Origin: Austropuccinia psidii
Lineage: Eukaryota > Basidiomycota > Pucciniomycetes > Pucciniales > Sphaerophragmiaceae
NCBI GenBank assembly: GCA_023105745.1
Contig: JALGQZ010000009.1
Span: forward strand, 34,710,409-34,774,408
DNA length: 64,000 bases
Reading direction: 5' to 3'
This document shows, piece after piece, positions 45,756 to 58,037 of the stretch. Every line of letters begins with the position of its first letter. The first letter of the stretch is position 1. A program made the position numbers and the translations under genes. A model generated the notes under the pieces. It was not told the origin of the DNA and did not search any database. It saw only the letters and a program-made list of their open reading frames with translations.

Positions 45756-46926
45756 TGTTGATTATATGATAACAAGACAAAAAAAATGATGATATTAATT
45801 ATCTTCATATTAGTTTTCATTAATTTATATATATCATATCCTAAGCTACAATGAAGTACTGTCTCTTTAAATACTAAAGAGTACAATACTTTTTAGTAAA
45901 ATATGTACAATAATCAAACACACAAAGTTATTTTTACCTTTTCTTGCTTGAAAGTACAAGCAGAAAAAGAGAAAGTGCTATTTCAAAAGTGAAATGCTCT
46001 AATACGCCCCCTCACCATTCAGACAGAGAGTTTTAGAATGCAATTGAAGGCTCATCTTCATCACGATGAGCTATGAGATTTGTTGGTCTCTTTTCAGGAT
46101 ATTTCTTCCAGCAGTATTCTTCAATGTGAATCTTCATTTTTCAGAAACTGCAGAACATTTTTGTTTTTTTGACCATAGAGTGCAGCTGCGGCTTCACAGT
46201 TTTCTTCATTCAACTTTAATTGTTTGACAACATGATGACAATAGTAAGACAAAGTGTTGGGTTAAAAGCAGTAGATCTTTGTCTCTGGCCTCACAACCAA
46301 GAAGTATGACCAAGTCCTGTGATACAGCCAGGAGGTCTCTCCTCTGGGTTCTATCAGCCAATGCTAGGATACAGCCAGTAGGTTGTTTTCCTCTGGGTTC
46401 ACACAGCCAAGATGAGTATGACAATGATGGCTGCTAGGATACAGCCAGTAGGTTGTTTTCCTCTGCATTCACACAGCCAATACAAGTATGAAAAAAAATG
46501 GGATTCTGGGATACAACCTGTAGGCTGTTTTCCTCTGGGTTCACACAGCCAATACAAGTATGAAAAAAATGGGACTGTGGGATACAACCTGTAGGTTGTT
46601 TTCCTCTGGGCTCACACAGCCAAGATGAGAAATATAATACTTTAAACAAAAATGTTTCCAATTGATGAGAAATTGGTACTGATAGTGTGTTGAGTATACA
46701 ATAATGAGACAGGGTCAACAATAATATTAATTAATCTTCATTATTTTATATATATCATATCCTAAGCTACAAAAAAGTACTTTCTCTTTGAATACTAAAG
46801 AGTAAAGTACTTTTTAGTAGAATATGTACAATAAGTAAACACACAAAAGTATTTTTACTTTTGTTTGATGAAAACTACAAATAATGAAAAGAGACAGCAC
46901 CCTTTCAACAGTGAAATGCTCTAACA
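45756..46926 (-). mobile_element. Miniature LTR retrotransposon (TRIM-like), 1171 bp
   Basis: Two direct repeats, 45756-46004 (249 bp) and 46688-46926 (239 bp), start TGTTGA and end CTAATA or CTAACA. A perfect 5-bp target duplication TTGGT lies at 45751-45755 and 46927-46931. The 683-bp interior has no coding capacity and is largely a minisatellite. On the minus strand a purine tract (GGTGAGGGGGCG) abuts the LTR at 46005, so I place it on the minus strand with low certainty. It must rely on proteins from other elements. It interrupts the decayed family-C element between zinc knuckle and protease. Confidence 0.88.
46305..46625. repeat. ~70-bp minisatellite inside the miniature LTR element
   Basis: About four to five imperfect units, each with GGATACA-CC-GTAGG-TGTTTTCCTCTGG-type sequence and CACACAGCCAA. 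Frames on both strands read through it, which gives repetitive peptides (GKQPTGCI) that I regard as meaningless. Confidence 0.8.
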
Positions 46927-48471
46927 TTGGTCCTTATCAGAATTTCCTCTGATGGCTTCGCCTATAGAGTCTGAGTCAGAATCCTCTGTTGGGGATTCTT
47001 CCTCTGGGAATTTTTCAATGGAATAGACTTTTTTGTTTTCCTTAAGACAGTTTTTAGCATAGTCGTCTGTTGACCAACAATTGTGACAAAACTTTTCATC
47101 TTTGTCACTTCTCCCGCTCTTTCTTTTTGTTTTTCTTTGAATTCCACCCTGAAATGTTGTTTCTATTTGAAACTACTGCTTTGATATTGGGAATAATTCC
47201 CTATTTTGTTTTTTAGCTTAAATGTTGTAAGGTATTTGCAATGTCATCTACAGTTTAAATCTGGGTTGAATCTGCATTTTATTGCATTCTCTAGTTCTCC
47301 TGGCAGTTTTGTTAGGAGTTTGTGATTCATCATTTGAATGTTAATTTGGGAATAAATGGATTTAAGTATTTTTGACTGTCTAAGACAACACTCATATGGA
47401 TCTTTGTCCATATAGTACTTTCAAATTACATGGTCTTTTGCAATATCCAAGTACCATTGCTTTAATTTTGTAATGTTTTACTCTTCCACCATGGCCAGTT
47501 TTTTTTGCCATGTACTTCTTTCATTTATGTGTACCAAATACTAGAATGTCCTTTAAATTCTGCATTTAGCCTGGCAGTAATGCAGTAATCTGGTATAGTT
47601 GGTGAAGCAATGAAGAGTCCAGCAATATATTAAATGAGTTACATATGGTCATATTCTCCTATAACAGAAAAGTTTGGCCAGGTTGAGGCCTCTGGAAGCT
47701 GTTTCAGTCCTTCCTTCTCTCAATAAGTCATGTTATCTCAAACTTATTCTTGTGATGGAGATCTTGGCTTGTTGTACAACAAGACATCTTGCTTGATGTC
47801 CTCTTGGTATGGAGTATCCAAAGAATGGCCTTGTGGTTGAGGCTTGATTCTTTGGCAGACATTAAACACTTTGTTTATGTTTTGATCCAGATAATCCCTG
47901 TCCCTCTTGAAATGGTATTTCTCTTCAAAGACTTGATTTGGGTTTTATTGGCTTCTTTGGAGGCTTTTCATAATTTGGCACAGCTCTCTTGGATGGCTTT
48001 TATTATAGCCTCATGTAAGACTTTCAATTCTTTCAACCGGTCAATGCTACTATGGAGCTCAAATAACTTCTCTTGAGTTTGCAAGGCAAATTGAGACATT
48101 TTTAACCACAGTTGATCAATTTCTAAGATACCCACAGGTCTAACAACAGTGTGTTCACTCTGAGTGGGGGTAATGTTTCTATTAGTAGGGCTACTGATTA
48201 TAGAAGTATTTAACACTGTTTCTGGCTCCTGTGTACTTCTTTCACCAGGTCCAACAGCTTCTGGATGATTGGGTCTGACTCTCTTTGCATTTTCTTGAAG
48301 GAAGCCTTGCTCTTCCCCTTGTATCCTTGTCTTCTCCTGTAAACTACCTGGGATTGTGAAGAGTGGTCTTTCTTGACCACTGATTGGCTGGTGCCTGAAT
48401 GGTGTGAAGCCAATGGAGAGTTGGGTTGGTCTACTCCTTGCAATCCTGAAGGAATCAGAGTAGGCCCTGTC

Positions 48472-50392
48472 TGTTTCAGCTGTTCTTATAATGAAATTGT
48501 TGATAATATTACTATTAATCAACAGTACTAAGACTTCTCTTATGAAATATAATAATCAAATTTATTATAACCACAATTAAATAATTAAGGAATTATTTCT
48601 TTTAAATGCTATACACTACTAGTGATTATAACAGTAAGCAGTAATTGTCTACAAGAATAAATTATAAGAAGAATTTAATAGTAAAAACTTTTTTAAAATA
48701 ACAAAATTATTTTAATATATATAATTATCTTGTTGCAAGAAGACTTATAAATATAATTCTTGAAGAAAGCTAATACTAGAGAAAAACTTTAACAATTAAG
48801 CTAAATGACTCACTAATACTCCAAAGAACTTATTGAAAGATATAAGTAAATGGATTTGATGCAGAATTGTGTATTTAATGGATCAAAATGCTTTTATAGC
48901 AATATTGAAACAATTTCTAGTTTATTTCTATGATTGAGCATCTTTATTATTGATTCGGAAAGAATAAAACACTTAAAAAAGCTTTAACTAATACTTACTT
49001 GTTAGTAATAATGATATAATATAATAATGTGATGATTTGGAAAAAACCGCAAGTGGAGGCTTCTTTTAAATTAAAAACAGCTCACGAAGGCCTTCCATGG
49101 AGCAAACTGAAAAACAAGTGAGTGATAAAGCAACAAACCTTTTTGAATTATTGAATGCATCATGTGTTGTGATGTATGATTATCCTAATTACTTATTTTC
49201 TGCTTTACGTGATGACCAACCCCAATATGGTTAAGAATAAAAGAAGTAACATCTGTAAATCTCCTTTCATTTCAAAATAATCATTGATTTATCAAAGTTA
49301 TCAATTTTATTGGAAATTTAATCACAGGTTGTAATTACTGTGAATTTTTGAAGATTCAGTGTTTCACATAGAATAATCAAAAATGGACTGTAAGTAATAC
49401 TTTTAATTTTGCTAGTGAAACCATAATTATTTTTGGTCTTTATATGTATAATACAGTTCTCCATTGGTCCTGAAAGCTTTAGAGAGAGGCGTTAATAATT
49501 GTCTTTTTAATGAATTTTTGAGGTTTTTACCTCATTTCTATGTAGAATTGCAAATAGCAGTATATTGCAGGTTGCTATGGGGTAAGTCAATGGATACTAG
49601 TCCAACAAGTGTTTTAAGTAATCTTTTAGGGTTTATACATGGATAATCATTAAGAATTGACATGTTTACAGGAGTCTAAGTTGCCCTTTACCTCTACGGC
49701 ACGTCAAAATAGCAGGTTATTTGCTATTTTCTTATGATTTACTGAAGTTGTGACATGGTAACCAAGTTCCCAAAACGGTTTAGCTTACGAATTGGGCCAA
49801 GATCAGCGATGGAACCAAGATTTGGAGCTGTCCATGCCTCAGAGGCCTCAGAAGTTGGGTACCCTGGCTCTCTTTGATGTCTTTTGTCCCCTCTAGCTAT
49901 TTTCACATGAAAAATGGAGATACAGGGTTAAAGACTGATATCCACTATGGGTGTACCAAAGGCGGATATAGGAATACCAGGTTTTTAAGTGCCACAAACA
50001 TGCATAACACTATTCTTAGTCTATATGTAACATTGAATTTCTCACTTTCCCATTATTTTGGCATGGGATTAAAAAAAACAAAAAATTTCACAGATCTTTT
50101 ATTTGGTGTTGATGAGGCAGGATTGAATTATTTTCCATATTACCACCTCAAAGAGTTAATTTGAGCTTATTCACTCTATGCAGCTACCCTGGTTGAATTT
50201 TTGTGTAGAATCCAATGCTGTCCTTAAATACCTGGATTTACTTACTCAATAAAAGGTTTTCCATCTTTTATTAAATCAAAAATGATTAATTTTGAGTATA
50301 TGAATGACTTCTGGGTTATGCATAGTTCGAAACATATTCTCAAAGATATTTGTGGCCTAATTGGGTATGTAAAACATACCTCAAGACTCAAA
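48472..50392 (-). repeat. LTR of family B, inserted in the gag remnant
   Basis: An inverted copy of the 41993-43914 LTR, diverged at both ends (…ACTCAAA instead of …GCTCACA). Gag coding sequence of the decayed element lies on both sides (50393-50717 and 48471 downward), so it is an insertion. I could not find a clear target duplication. Confidence 0.85.
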
Positions 50393-50717
50393 TGAATAGT
50401 GGATTGCTTCTCCTTTATACTTGTTTCCCTCTCCTCCGGGAGTCTGAACTGCCTGGTGGGCTTCCATCCTTCAGTGCTTACCATAAGATCTTTGAAGGGT
50501 ATCTCTTTGAGACATATCTTCTGTAAACATTCTTCAAGTTCAGCCAAATGTGATGGTAGGTTGAACCTCTTTTTGTCCATGCTTCAGTGGAATAGATCAT
50601 TGAAGAGTTGATTGAGCTGAAGAACTTTATCCATATCCTTCCATTCCTCTGGTTTGAGATCTCTGTTCAATTGGAAGGTGAATGGAAGAGAGGGTATGAG
50701 TTCCCTCAGTGTCTTCC

Positions 50718-52323
50718 TGTGAGCCTTGAGGTATATTTTACATACCCAAATAGGCCACAATTATGTTAAAAATAAATTTTGAATTATGCATAACTCATAA
50801 GTCATGCATATATCCAAAATTCCTTATTTTTTACTTCAGACAAGATGAATATTTGGATTCTACACAAAAATTTGCCTAGGGTAGCTCCATAGGGTGAATA
50901 AGCTCCAAGTAACTATTTGAGGTGGTAATACGGAAAATACTTCATTACCACATCATGAATACCACATAAAAGATCTGTGAAAATTTTTGTTTTTCTTAAT
51001 TTCACGCCAAAATAGTGGGAATGTGAGAAATCCCATGTTACATATACACTAGGAATAGTGTTATGCATGTTTTGAGGACTTGATATCATGGTATTCTTAC
51101 ATGGACGTTTGGTACACCCATAGTGGAGATCTCACTTTAAGCTTAAATTTCTACTTTGACGTGAAAAATAAGCAAGGGGGACAAAAGACTTCAAAGAGAG
51201 CCAGGGTACCCAACTTCTGAGGCCTCTGAGGCGTGGACAGCTCCAAAGCTTGGATCCATGGCTGATTTTGGCCTAATTGGTAAACTAAAACCTTTTTGGA
51301 ACTTGGTTACCATGTTACAACTACAGTAAATCTCAAGAACATGGCAAATAACCTGCTATTTTGAGGTGCCAAGGAGGTAAAGAGCCACTTAGGGTCCTGT
51401 AACCAGTTCAATTCTTAATGAATTTCAATGGATAAACCCCAAAAGAGTAATTATAACCCTTTTTGGACGTAACCATTGATTTACCTCATAGAAACCAGTT
51501 AAACACTGATATTTGCAATTCTATGTAGAGATGAGGTAAAAACTTCAAAAATTCATTCAAAATACACTTCTTAATTCATCTCTCTGAATCTTCCAGGACA
51601 AATGGAGAACTTTATTATCTATGGTACAACCAAAAATAATTATGGTTTTACTAGTAGAATAAAATGTTTAACCTACAGTCCATTCTTGACTATTCTACAT
51701 GAAACACTGAATCTTCAAAAATTCACAGTAATTACAACCTGTAATTAAATTTCCAATAACATTGATAAAATTGAGAAATAAATGATTATTTTAGAGTAAA
51801 AGAAGATTTAAAGATGTTACGCCTTTTATTCTTAACCATATTGGGGTTGGTAGTCACATAAAATCATTAATTACGTAATTTTGATAATCTTATGTGACAA
51901 CAGATGATGCAATCAAGAATCCAAAAGGTTTTAGTGTTTTCTCACCCACTGGTTTTTCAGTTTGCTCCAAGGCTTGCCTCTGTGAAATGTTGTTGACTTA
52001 AAAGAGGCCTCCTCTTGCTGTTTTTTCCAAAATCATCAAATCATCTTATTATCATTTATATCATTGTTACCAGCAAGTAAGTATTAGTTAAAGCTATTGT
52101 TAAGTGTTTAAATTCTTTCAGAATCAATCAGAAAGACGTGAAATCACAGAATCCAACTATATATTGTTGTAATACTCTTATAAATTGATTTTGATCCTTT
52201 AAATCCACAATTCTATGTCAAATCTCTCTATCTTCTCTTTCAATAAGCTCTTTGGAATATTAGTGAGTGGTTTATACTTTATTCTTAAAGTTTTTCTCTA
52301 AAAAATTAGTTTTCTTCAAGAAT
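50718..52323 (+). repeat. Family-B LTR, truncated at its right end
   Basis: It begins TGTGAGCCTTGAGG and follows the family-B sequence for about 1600 bp, then stops at about 52323, missing roughly 300 bp of the normal right end. Gag-type sequence follows at once, so a deletion removed the end and any target duplication. Confidence 0.87.
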
Positions 52324-53106
52324 CAAGGTTGGTTTACCTTGTATGGAGGCAGAACTTTGGAGTTTTCTACTTCTCTAAGTGGCAATTGGTGTTCACTTAT
52401 TGGTGGTAATGAGGCCTTCACCATGCCCTTTTACTTTACCCTTGCTATCTTCTGTTTCAGAAGGTATCCCTGATTCACTGCCTTGTGATTGGGCTTCAAG
52501 TGTTATGAAGTTCTCTTCCACTGGATCAAAGGAGAGGAGGGCTTATGTCAGTTAATACTTCTTGAAGTGATTTTTTCATGTCTAATAATGGCCTCTGGGA
52601 AATATATTTCTATATTATTTCCTAGTATTATGAGGTTGTAATTTAAAGTATCAATTACACAACAGAAATACTGTTTTGTGGATATCTGGTGCACAGTTTT
52701 TATAGCAGTATCTCACAGATTAACCTGTAATTAACAATTGGTTCTTTAAAGGACAATTGAAATTATTGATATATCCAACCATGCCTGTGATACTTTTGTT
52801 TACAGTGAAGAGGGTTTCTTTTTAATTAAAATTTTCTTTCAAGGGTTTTAAGCGTTTTGATCTCAAACACACACCCAAAATAGTCTTTGTGGTGATGAAT
52901 TTATAATCAAACCACGTGAAAGGAAAGAAAAAACACAGTGGTATATGGTGTATGCCACTAAAGAAAACTTAATAATATATGCTATATAATATATCATTAA
53001 TATCATTTTAAGTATTTTACCCCTAAGAAGAATAAAGAAATGATTAAATAAAAGAGAATAAAAAAACTCACTTTTACGTGGAAATAGTCCAAAAAAGTCC
53101 TAAAAC

Positions 53107-53124
53107 TTGGGCAGGCCCCCAAAA
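53107..53124 (-). other. Primer-binding-site candidate of the family-C element
   Basis: Directly inside the family-C 5' LTR; on the minus strand it reads TTTTGGGGGCCTGCCCAA. It is closely related to the sites of families A and B. Confidence 0.55.
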
Positions 53125-54236
53125 TGTCAGGCCAAGTCTATGATGAAGTAGTAATGTAGGTATATAGAATTCAAGCCTGACTGACACAGATATTTCAAGC
53201 TATAAAAGGCTTATAAGTGGTAATTGAAGGGATTTACTATAAAAAATAGTGGTGGTGAGCCCTGCTGAAAGCCCTGGATGCAGTATTTATTTGTTTGGTT
53301 TCAACAATAAAGATAAAAATAATTGATATTATAATTATACCTGGCTATTTTCCAAGAGTATAAATGTTTTGGAAAGTTTTTCTACATAGTAATTCAAGGG
53401 TAGAATGGGTATTCCTCTTTTGGACAGAGAAAGAGCCCTTTTTATCCTGAAATTGTGTGGAAAGGTCCTCTAGACCACTTCACATGGAGGAAGTGAAGAT
53501 TTTTCACTTCAGATCACTGGGTTGTTGTTTTCACAAAGCCTGTATACTCTGTATTGGGCTCAAAGCTGTTTCATTGTGTGGTTATGGATGGGATCTACAT
53601 AATGGTACCTAATTTGTTATGGGTAACATTAAATATGGAAAGGTAATGCCATGTTCAATTTGAGTTATCCATATATATGATTTTCCCAAAATCTGTATAG
53701 AGCTTGTTTGCCACATACCTTTTTTTCTAGATGAGATATAGGGAAATGAATGGCATCATCAGATAGCCGTGATACGTATAGTTCCAAAATGACCACACTT
53801 TAAGTATCACACACTAAAACTGTAGAAGTTAGATGACAGGTGAATATTTTATTAAACCTTATTTGACCTTATTTTGGCCATAACCTCTGCAGTTTTGGTG
53901 CTAGCTCAAATTGGCTAGTACCATTAGATATCCCTAATTGAAATTGTAATTGAATTTACCAGTTGATGGTGTTAAACCCCTTCCTCTGGAATTTAGATGA
54001 GAGGTGAAAATTATGGTTTCTGCTCAGCACTTCCTTTGAGCTTGAATAACTTGGTCATTCTTTTTCCTATGATGATGGGACTTGTATATTTGAAAACAGG
54101 TTAGTTTCTTATTTCTTTTTATATCTACTTGAGCTGGTTTGGCTCAGATCCATATTTTGGTAGTCTTTTTTTCTACCATTGGTTTATGTTATTTGGCCTT
54201 CATGATTGTGCTCTGGTTTGGAGTCACAGGCTAACA
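53125..54236 (-). repeat. 5' LTR of the decayed family-C element (1112 bp)
   Basis: Plus-strand ends are TGTCAGGCC and GGCTAACA, a near-perfect inverted pair. The primer site lies on its left, so the element reads on the minus strand. The right end position is supported by the solo copy at 60623-63968, which has the same end and a target duplication. At 54237 plus-strand chromovirus pol sequence starts abruptly, which suggests that this element inserted into it. Confidence 0.85.
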
Positions 54237-56460
54237 GCTATCTTGTTTCAATTGATGGCCCAAGATGGACTCTTTAAAAGTTTAAACAATACTTAATTGG
54301 CCTAAGCCCCAGCATATCAAGCTCCTTCAATCCTTTCTTGGCTTTTCAAACCTTTATTGAGGTTTTTTTAAAAGTTATTCCAAAGAAATCACTTCTCTCA
54401 CTTCACTACTTAAAACATATTTTACCTTTATGTTCAATGAGGAAGCTCTTAGTCAGTTGAAAAGACTCAAAGAGGTTTTCACCACTGCTCCTATCCTCTC
54501 TCGTTTCAATCCTTCTCTATAAGCTATTGTACAAAACTATGTTTCTGATTATGCCTTGGGTGCTGTACTGAGTCAGGTGAATGGCTCAGCAAAGCACCCC
54601 ATTTCATTTGATAGCAACAAGCTTCTACCAGCTGACCCCAACTATAAAAGTAATTACAAGGAGCTCCTTGAAAACGTTTGGGCTCTAAAGTACTGGAGAG
54701 CTTTTCCTTTTTCTCTCCCTAACTCCTTTGAAGTCTTGACCAACCATTGTTCTCTTCAGTAATTCATATATTCCAAAGATCTTAATTGTTGTCAAGCCTT
54801 CTAGGCTGAGTTTCTTTCTGAGTTTCATTTCAATATCACTTACCACCCAGAAAGGCTGGTCACTTTACCATATTACTTGTTATATTGGGGAAAGATGTAC
54901 CTCAAGAGGGGGGTGGATTTCATAAGCAAGAATCCTCAAAATTTCCAACAATTTCTTGCAAAAGATGATATTCAAGAATAAATATTCTTCTCAATCAAGG
55001 CTGAAATTTTTTCAGATTCAGTCGGACAACTTCAAAAAGAAGTATAGAAAGACACAGAATATAAATAAAAACTCAAGAAAATAGAAAGAGTTGAATCAGT
55101 CTCAGATTACTCTCTAAACCCTCATTACCAATTTTTATAAATCAAAGATAGAGTCCGTATTGCAAGAAATCATGAAATTAAATTGGATATTCTTCAAAGG
55201 CATCATGATCCACTGTTTAATGGCCGTCCTGACCAGGAGAAGACCTTCAAGCTCATCAAGAGGGATTTTCATTAGGCTGGACTGAATGAAACTATCAAAT
55301 ACTATGTGTCCCCATATAAAAAATGTTCAGGAAATGAGAAAATTCACCTTAAGAAGTTTGGATTACTCAAGCCTCTTCAAATTCTATCAAGTCCTTGAAA
55401 TTTATTTTCAATGGACCTTATTACTCAAGTGCAACTGCCCAACGGCTTTGATTGAATTTTAGCAGTTATGGACAGATTATAAAAAATGGAAATCTTCATT
55501 CCAGCTTATTCAACAGTTAATTCCCTGTATTAGCGCAACTCTTCATTAGAAATGCTAATTCCAAGCATGGCCTCCCAGTCACTATTGTAACTGATAGAGG
55601 TTCCTTCTTTTTTTAATCATTCTGGACCCAATTATGTCAGAAGCTCAATATATCAAGAGATCTTTCAGCTTCATTTTACCCTTAAAGGTTAAATCACATT
55701 GTTTTGATTCATTTCAGGTACCAACAAGATGACAGGAACAAATGACCCCCTCTTCATGAATTTGCGTACAATAATGAAGAACACTCATCAAAAAAACAAT
55801 CAATTTTTTCACCATTTATTGAGGAAATTCCAGATTTGATTCAAATCACATTTCTCAAGAAACACCTACTGGAAGCGTATCAACAAAGTCCTTGTCAGTA
55901 CACCAAGTTTTCAAAAGAGAATTAGATTCAGAAATGAAGTGCTTTAAGTGGTATGCAGATAGAAATAGGATGATTCCACCTGATTTACAGCCTGGGGAGA
56001 AAGTATGGCTATCTTCCAAGAACATGAAAGCAACACGACCCACCAAGAAGCTCTCATAGAGATGGCTGGGACACTTTAAAGTTCTCAAGAAGATTGGAAG
56101 CCATGCATATCAGCTCAAATTAACCCAAAAATGGAAGTAAGCGGACCATTTCTTTCATGTGAACTTGTTAGAACCAGTAAAGAAATCAACTATCCAAAAC
56201 CAACATCCATTTCTACCTCCACAAGGCATAGTGGAAGCACAAGAGGAATGGCAAGTGGCTCATGTTCTGGACTCAAAACTAAACAGAGTAAATTCTGGTT
56301 TCTTATGCAGTGGAAACGATTCAGTGAAGACCCAGAAAGAGCAGCTTGGGAGCCAGCTCCCAACCTTACCAAATCACCAGACCAGGTCAAGGATTTCCAC
56401 ATTTTTTATCCTGACAAGCCTGACCCAAATGCCTCAAGAGTTTGATTTTATTGTGCTTGG
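54237..56460 (+). pseudogene. Pol remnant of a second, plus-strand chromovirus
   Basis: Fragments read on the plus strand in order: RT end and connection (54240-54480); RNase H near 54480-54762 (DYALGAVLSQ); integrase pieces 55150-55900 (TIVTDRG core); a GAG-PRE/LTR-binding-like segment 55960-56130; and a chromodomain at about 56250-56420 (FWFLMQWKRFSEDPERAAWEP). Stops and frame slips are frequent. The style (LGAVLSQ, chromodomain at the C-terminus) differs from element A, so it is another lineage. A purine-rich tract GGTGGGGATTGGAG lies at about 56458. Confidence 0.8.
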
Positions 56461-56862
56461 TGGGGATTGGAGTTTATTAAAGTGAGTTCCTCTTCTGGAA
56501 TGCACCTTTAAGAGGGTATTCTACCAAGATTTGTTGTAAGTATAACCTTGGCCCCTTTGTGAGAACTTCTCAATTATTTGGACAGATTCAGAAGGTCTTT
56601 CAAGATCAATACCCTTCAATTCGGACCTTTCATCAAGCTATGTCCAAATTCTTTTTGTATTTGCTTCTTTCATTAATTATGCAATTAATTCTTACTCAAG
56701 AAATTCCTGAAATAAAGTCATTTTATGCCAAATGTTTCCTGTTCTTTTATGGTACTTGGTGGGGAGTGGGAGTTATGAAAGTAAGCCCCATAACCTGTTA
56801 TGCATCTCTGAGGGGTCCTAATTCTTACAAAAAAACACCTTGGCCACTCTTTGAGAATTAAC
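56457..56862. repeat. Two diverged ~110-bp direct repeats 300 bp apart
   Basis: 56457-56566 and 56757-56862 share GGTGGGGA-TGG-AGTT, AAAGTRAG, and an ending CTTGGCC-CT-TTTGAGAA. They could be the start of a 3' LTR that was locally duplicated after the chromovirus pol. The region 56863-57104 contains nothing I recognise. Confidence 0.45.
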
Positions 56863-57104
56863 TGTTTGGTTTTTCATCTTTCAGGAAACTTATTAAAAAA
56901 TAGAGCAGCTCACCTCAAGGGGCAAACTCCTCAAACGTTTCTTTTATTCATTTTTTCTTTCTTTATTATTTAATTGTATATTTCTTATTTCTTTCATTCA
57001 TTTATCAAAGCAGAAGCATCCCTTCCCATATCAGGTATTGGGATTTTCCATTCTGACTTTTGTATCAATAAAACTAGGTATTAAAGAAAAACAAAGCTAC
57101 CAGA

Positions 57105-58037
57105 CTAGTTATCTTTGCAAAAGTCATAAAGCATCTTCTGGAAATTGATTATGAATTTATCCTTATACCAGGAAAAATTGGAAACCATCTCTTCAGAAGC
57201 AGTACCAGGAATTATTCTATAATTGGAATACATAATTAACTTTCTTCTATTTCTATCAACTCTTCTGAACAAGCTGTCCACAACCTCTTGACCTACATTC
57301 ACCACATTTGGAGCCCCAATGGTAACCCAGATTGCCCACAGCTCCCTTCTTTGACACAGCTGAGTGACTGGGAATGGCAGAGGTGATTGCTCATATCTTC
57401 TTCTTCTGGTTCTGGCCACAGGTTTGAATTGTTGGGAGGTGAGGACTGGTAATGGCATGGCCTGTAGGAGGGGGGATGGATTTATTTGTGAATCTGGGAC
57501 AGGCCTGGCAGTGGAGGATTCAGGTGAATGAGGAGGAAGTGAAGATGGGATAGTGGAAAGGATAGGTTGGGGGTTTCTTGGGGTACTGGGATTCCGTTAG
57601 GTAGGGAATTTCTTGGCAGGAGGTTAAGTAGGTGAAGTACTTGAAGAGTAGCCAATTAATGGCTTTATCACCTCAGCTTCATCACCATCAAATTTCTCCA
57701 TTCTTTCAGCCTTTGCCTTGGTTGTTGAATCAGAAATTTTTCTTATTTTTTCACCACAACTTGATTATTGATTTCAGAGATGGGGACCTCTGAAGTCAAT
57801 AAAATTGGCCTACCACCAGTGGTAATGAGACCTCTAACATTGGTCCATGTTTTAACCTCCCTTTTCCTAATCCCATCACTAAATAAAGCCATCAGTATCA
57901 AGTAAAAAAAGAAAGTCACAACACTCACAAATATAATAAGCTGAAGTACCACCAGGAGTAGGGGCCTCAGACACTAGGAAATCATTCCCAAAAGGCCCAT
58001 TCTTCTTGCTCCACATATATCTCTTGACATTGGAAAG
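57105..58037 (-). pseudogene. Unidentified minus-strand coding remnant, cut by LTR-B
   Basis: A coding-like exon enters from the LTR boundary at 58037 and runs to 57929 (SKKNGPFGNDFLVSEA). A GTGAGT donor and TTTAG acceptor link it to 57878 and a segment with REVKTWTNVRGLITTGGRP. Further left the frame is broken, then an open stretch at 57458-57105 contains RRRYEQSPLPFPV and LWAIWVTIGAPNV. I recognise no family. It may be a host gene or an unknown element gene disrupted by the LTR-B element at 58038. Confidence 0.4.

Larger units (their letters stand above)
40947..53124 (-). mobile_element. Decayed Ty3/gypsy element (family C) broken by several insertions
   Basis: Minus-strand remnants are in the correct order: leader and gag N-terminus 53124-52324; gag 50717-50393 (EGWKPTRQF, like NGWNPLS of element A); gag 48471-47968; zinc knuckle near 47130-47040; protease 45755-45457 (protease-like SGAHCSIVA); RT N-terminal part 45178-44810; RT/RNase H end 44800-43920; integrase zinc part 41882-41697; integrase core 41366-40947 (SDRDPIF, ASHPQT). 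The central RT portion including the YxDD box is missing. Insertions: LTR-B copies at 50718, 48472 and 41993, the miniature element at 45756, and the outer CACTA element at about 40945. Many stops; inactive. It is a relative of element A. Confidence 0.85.
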
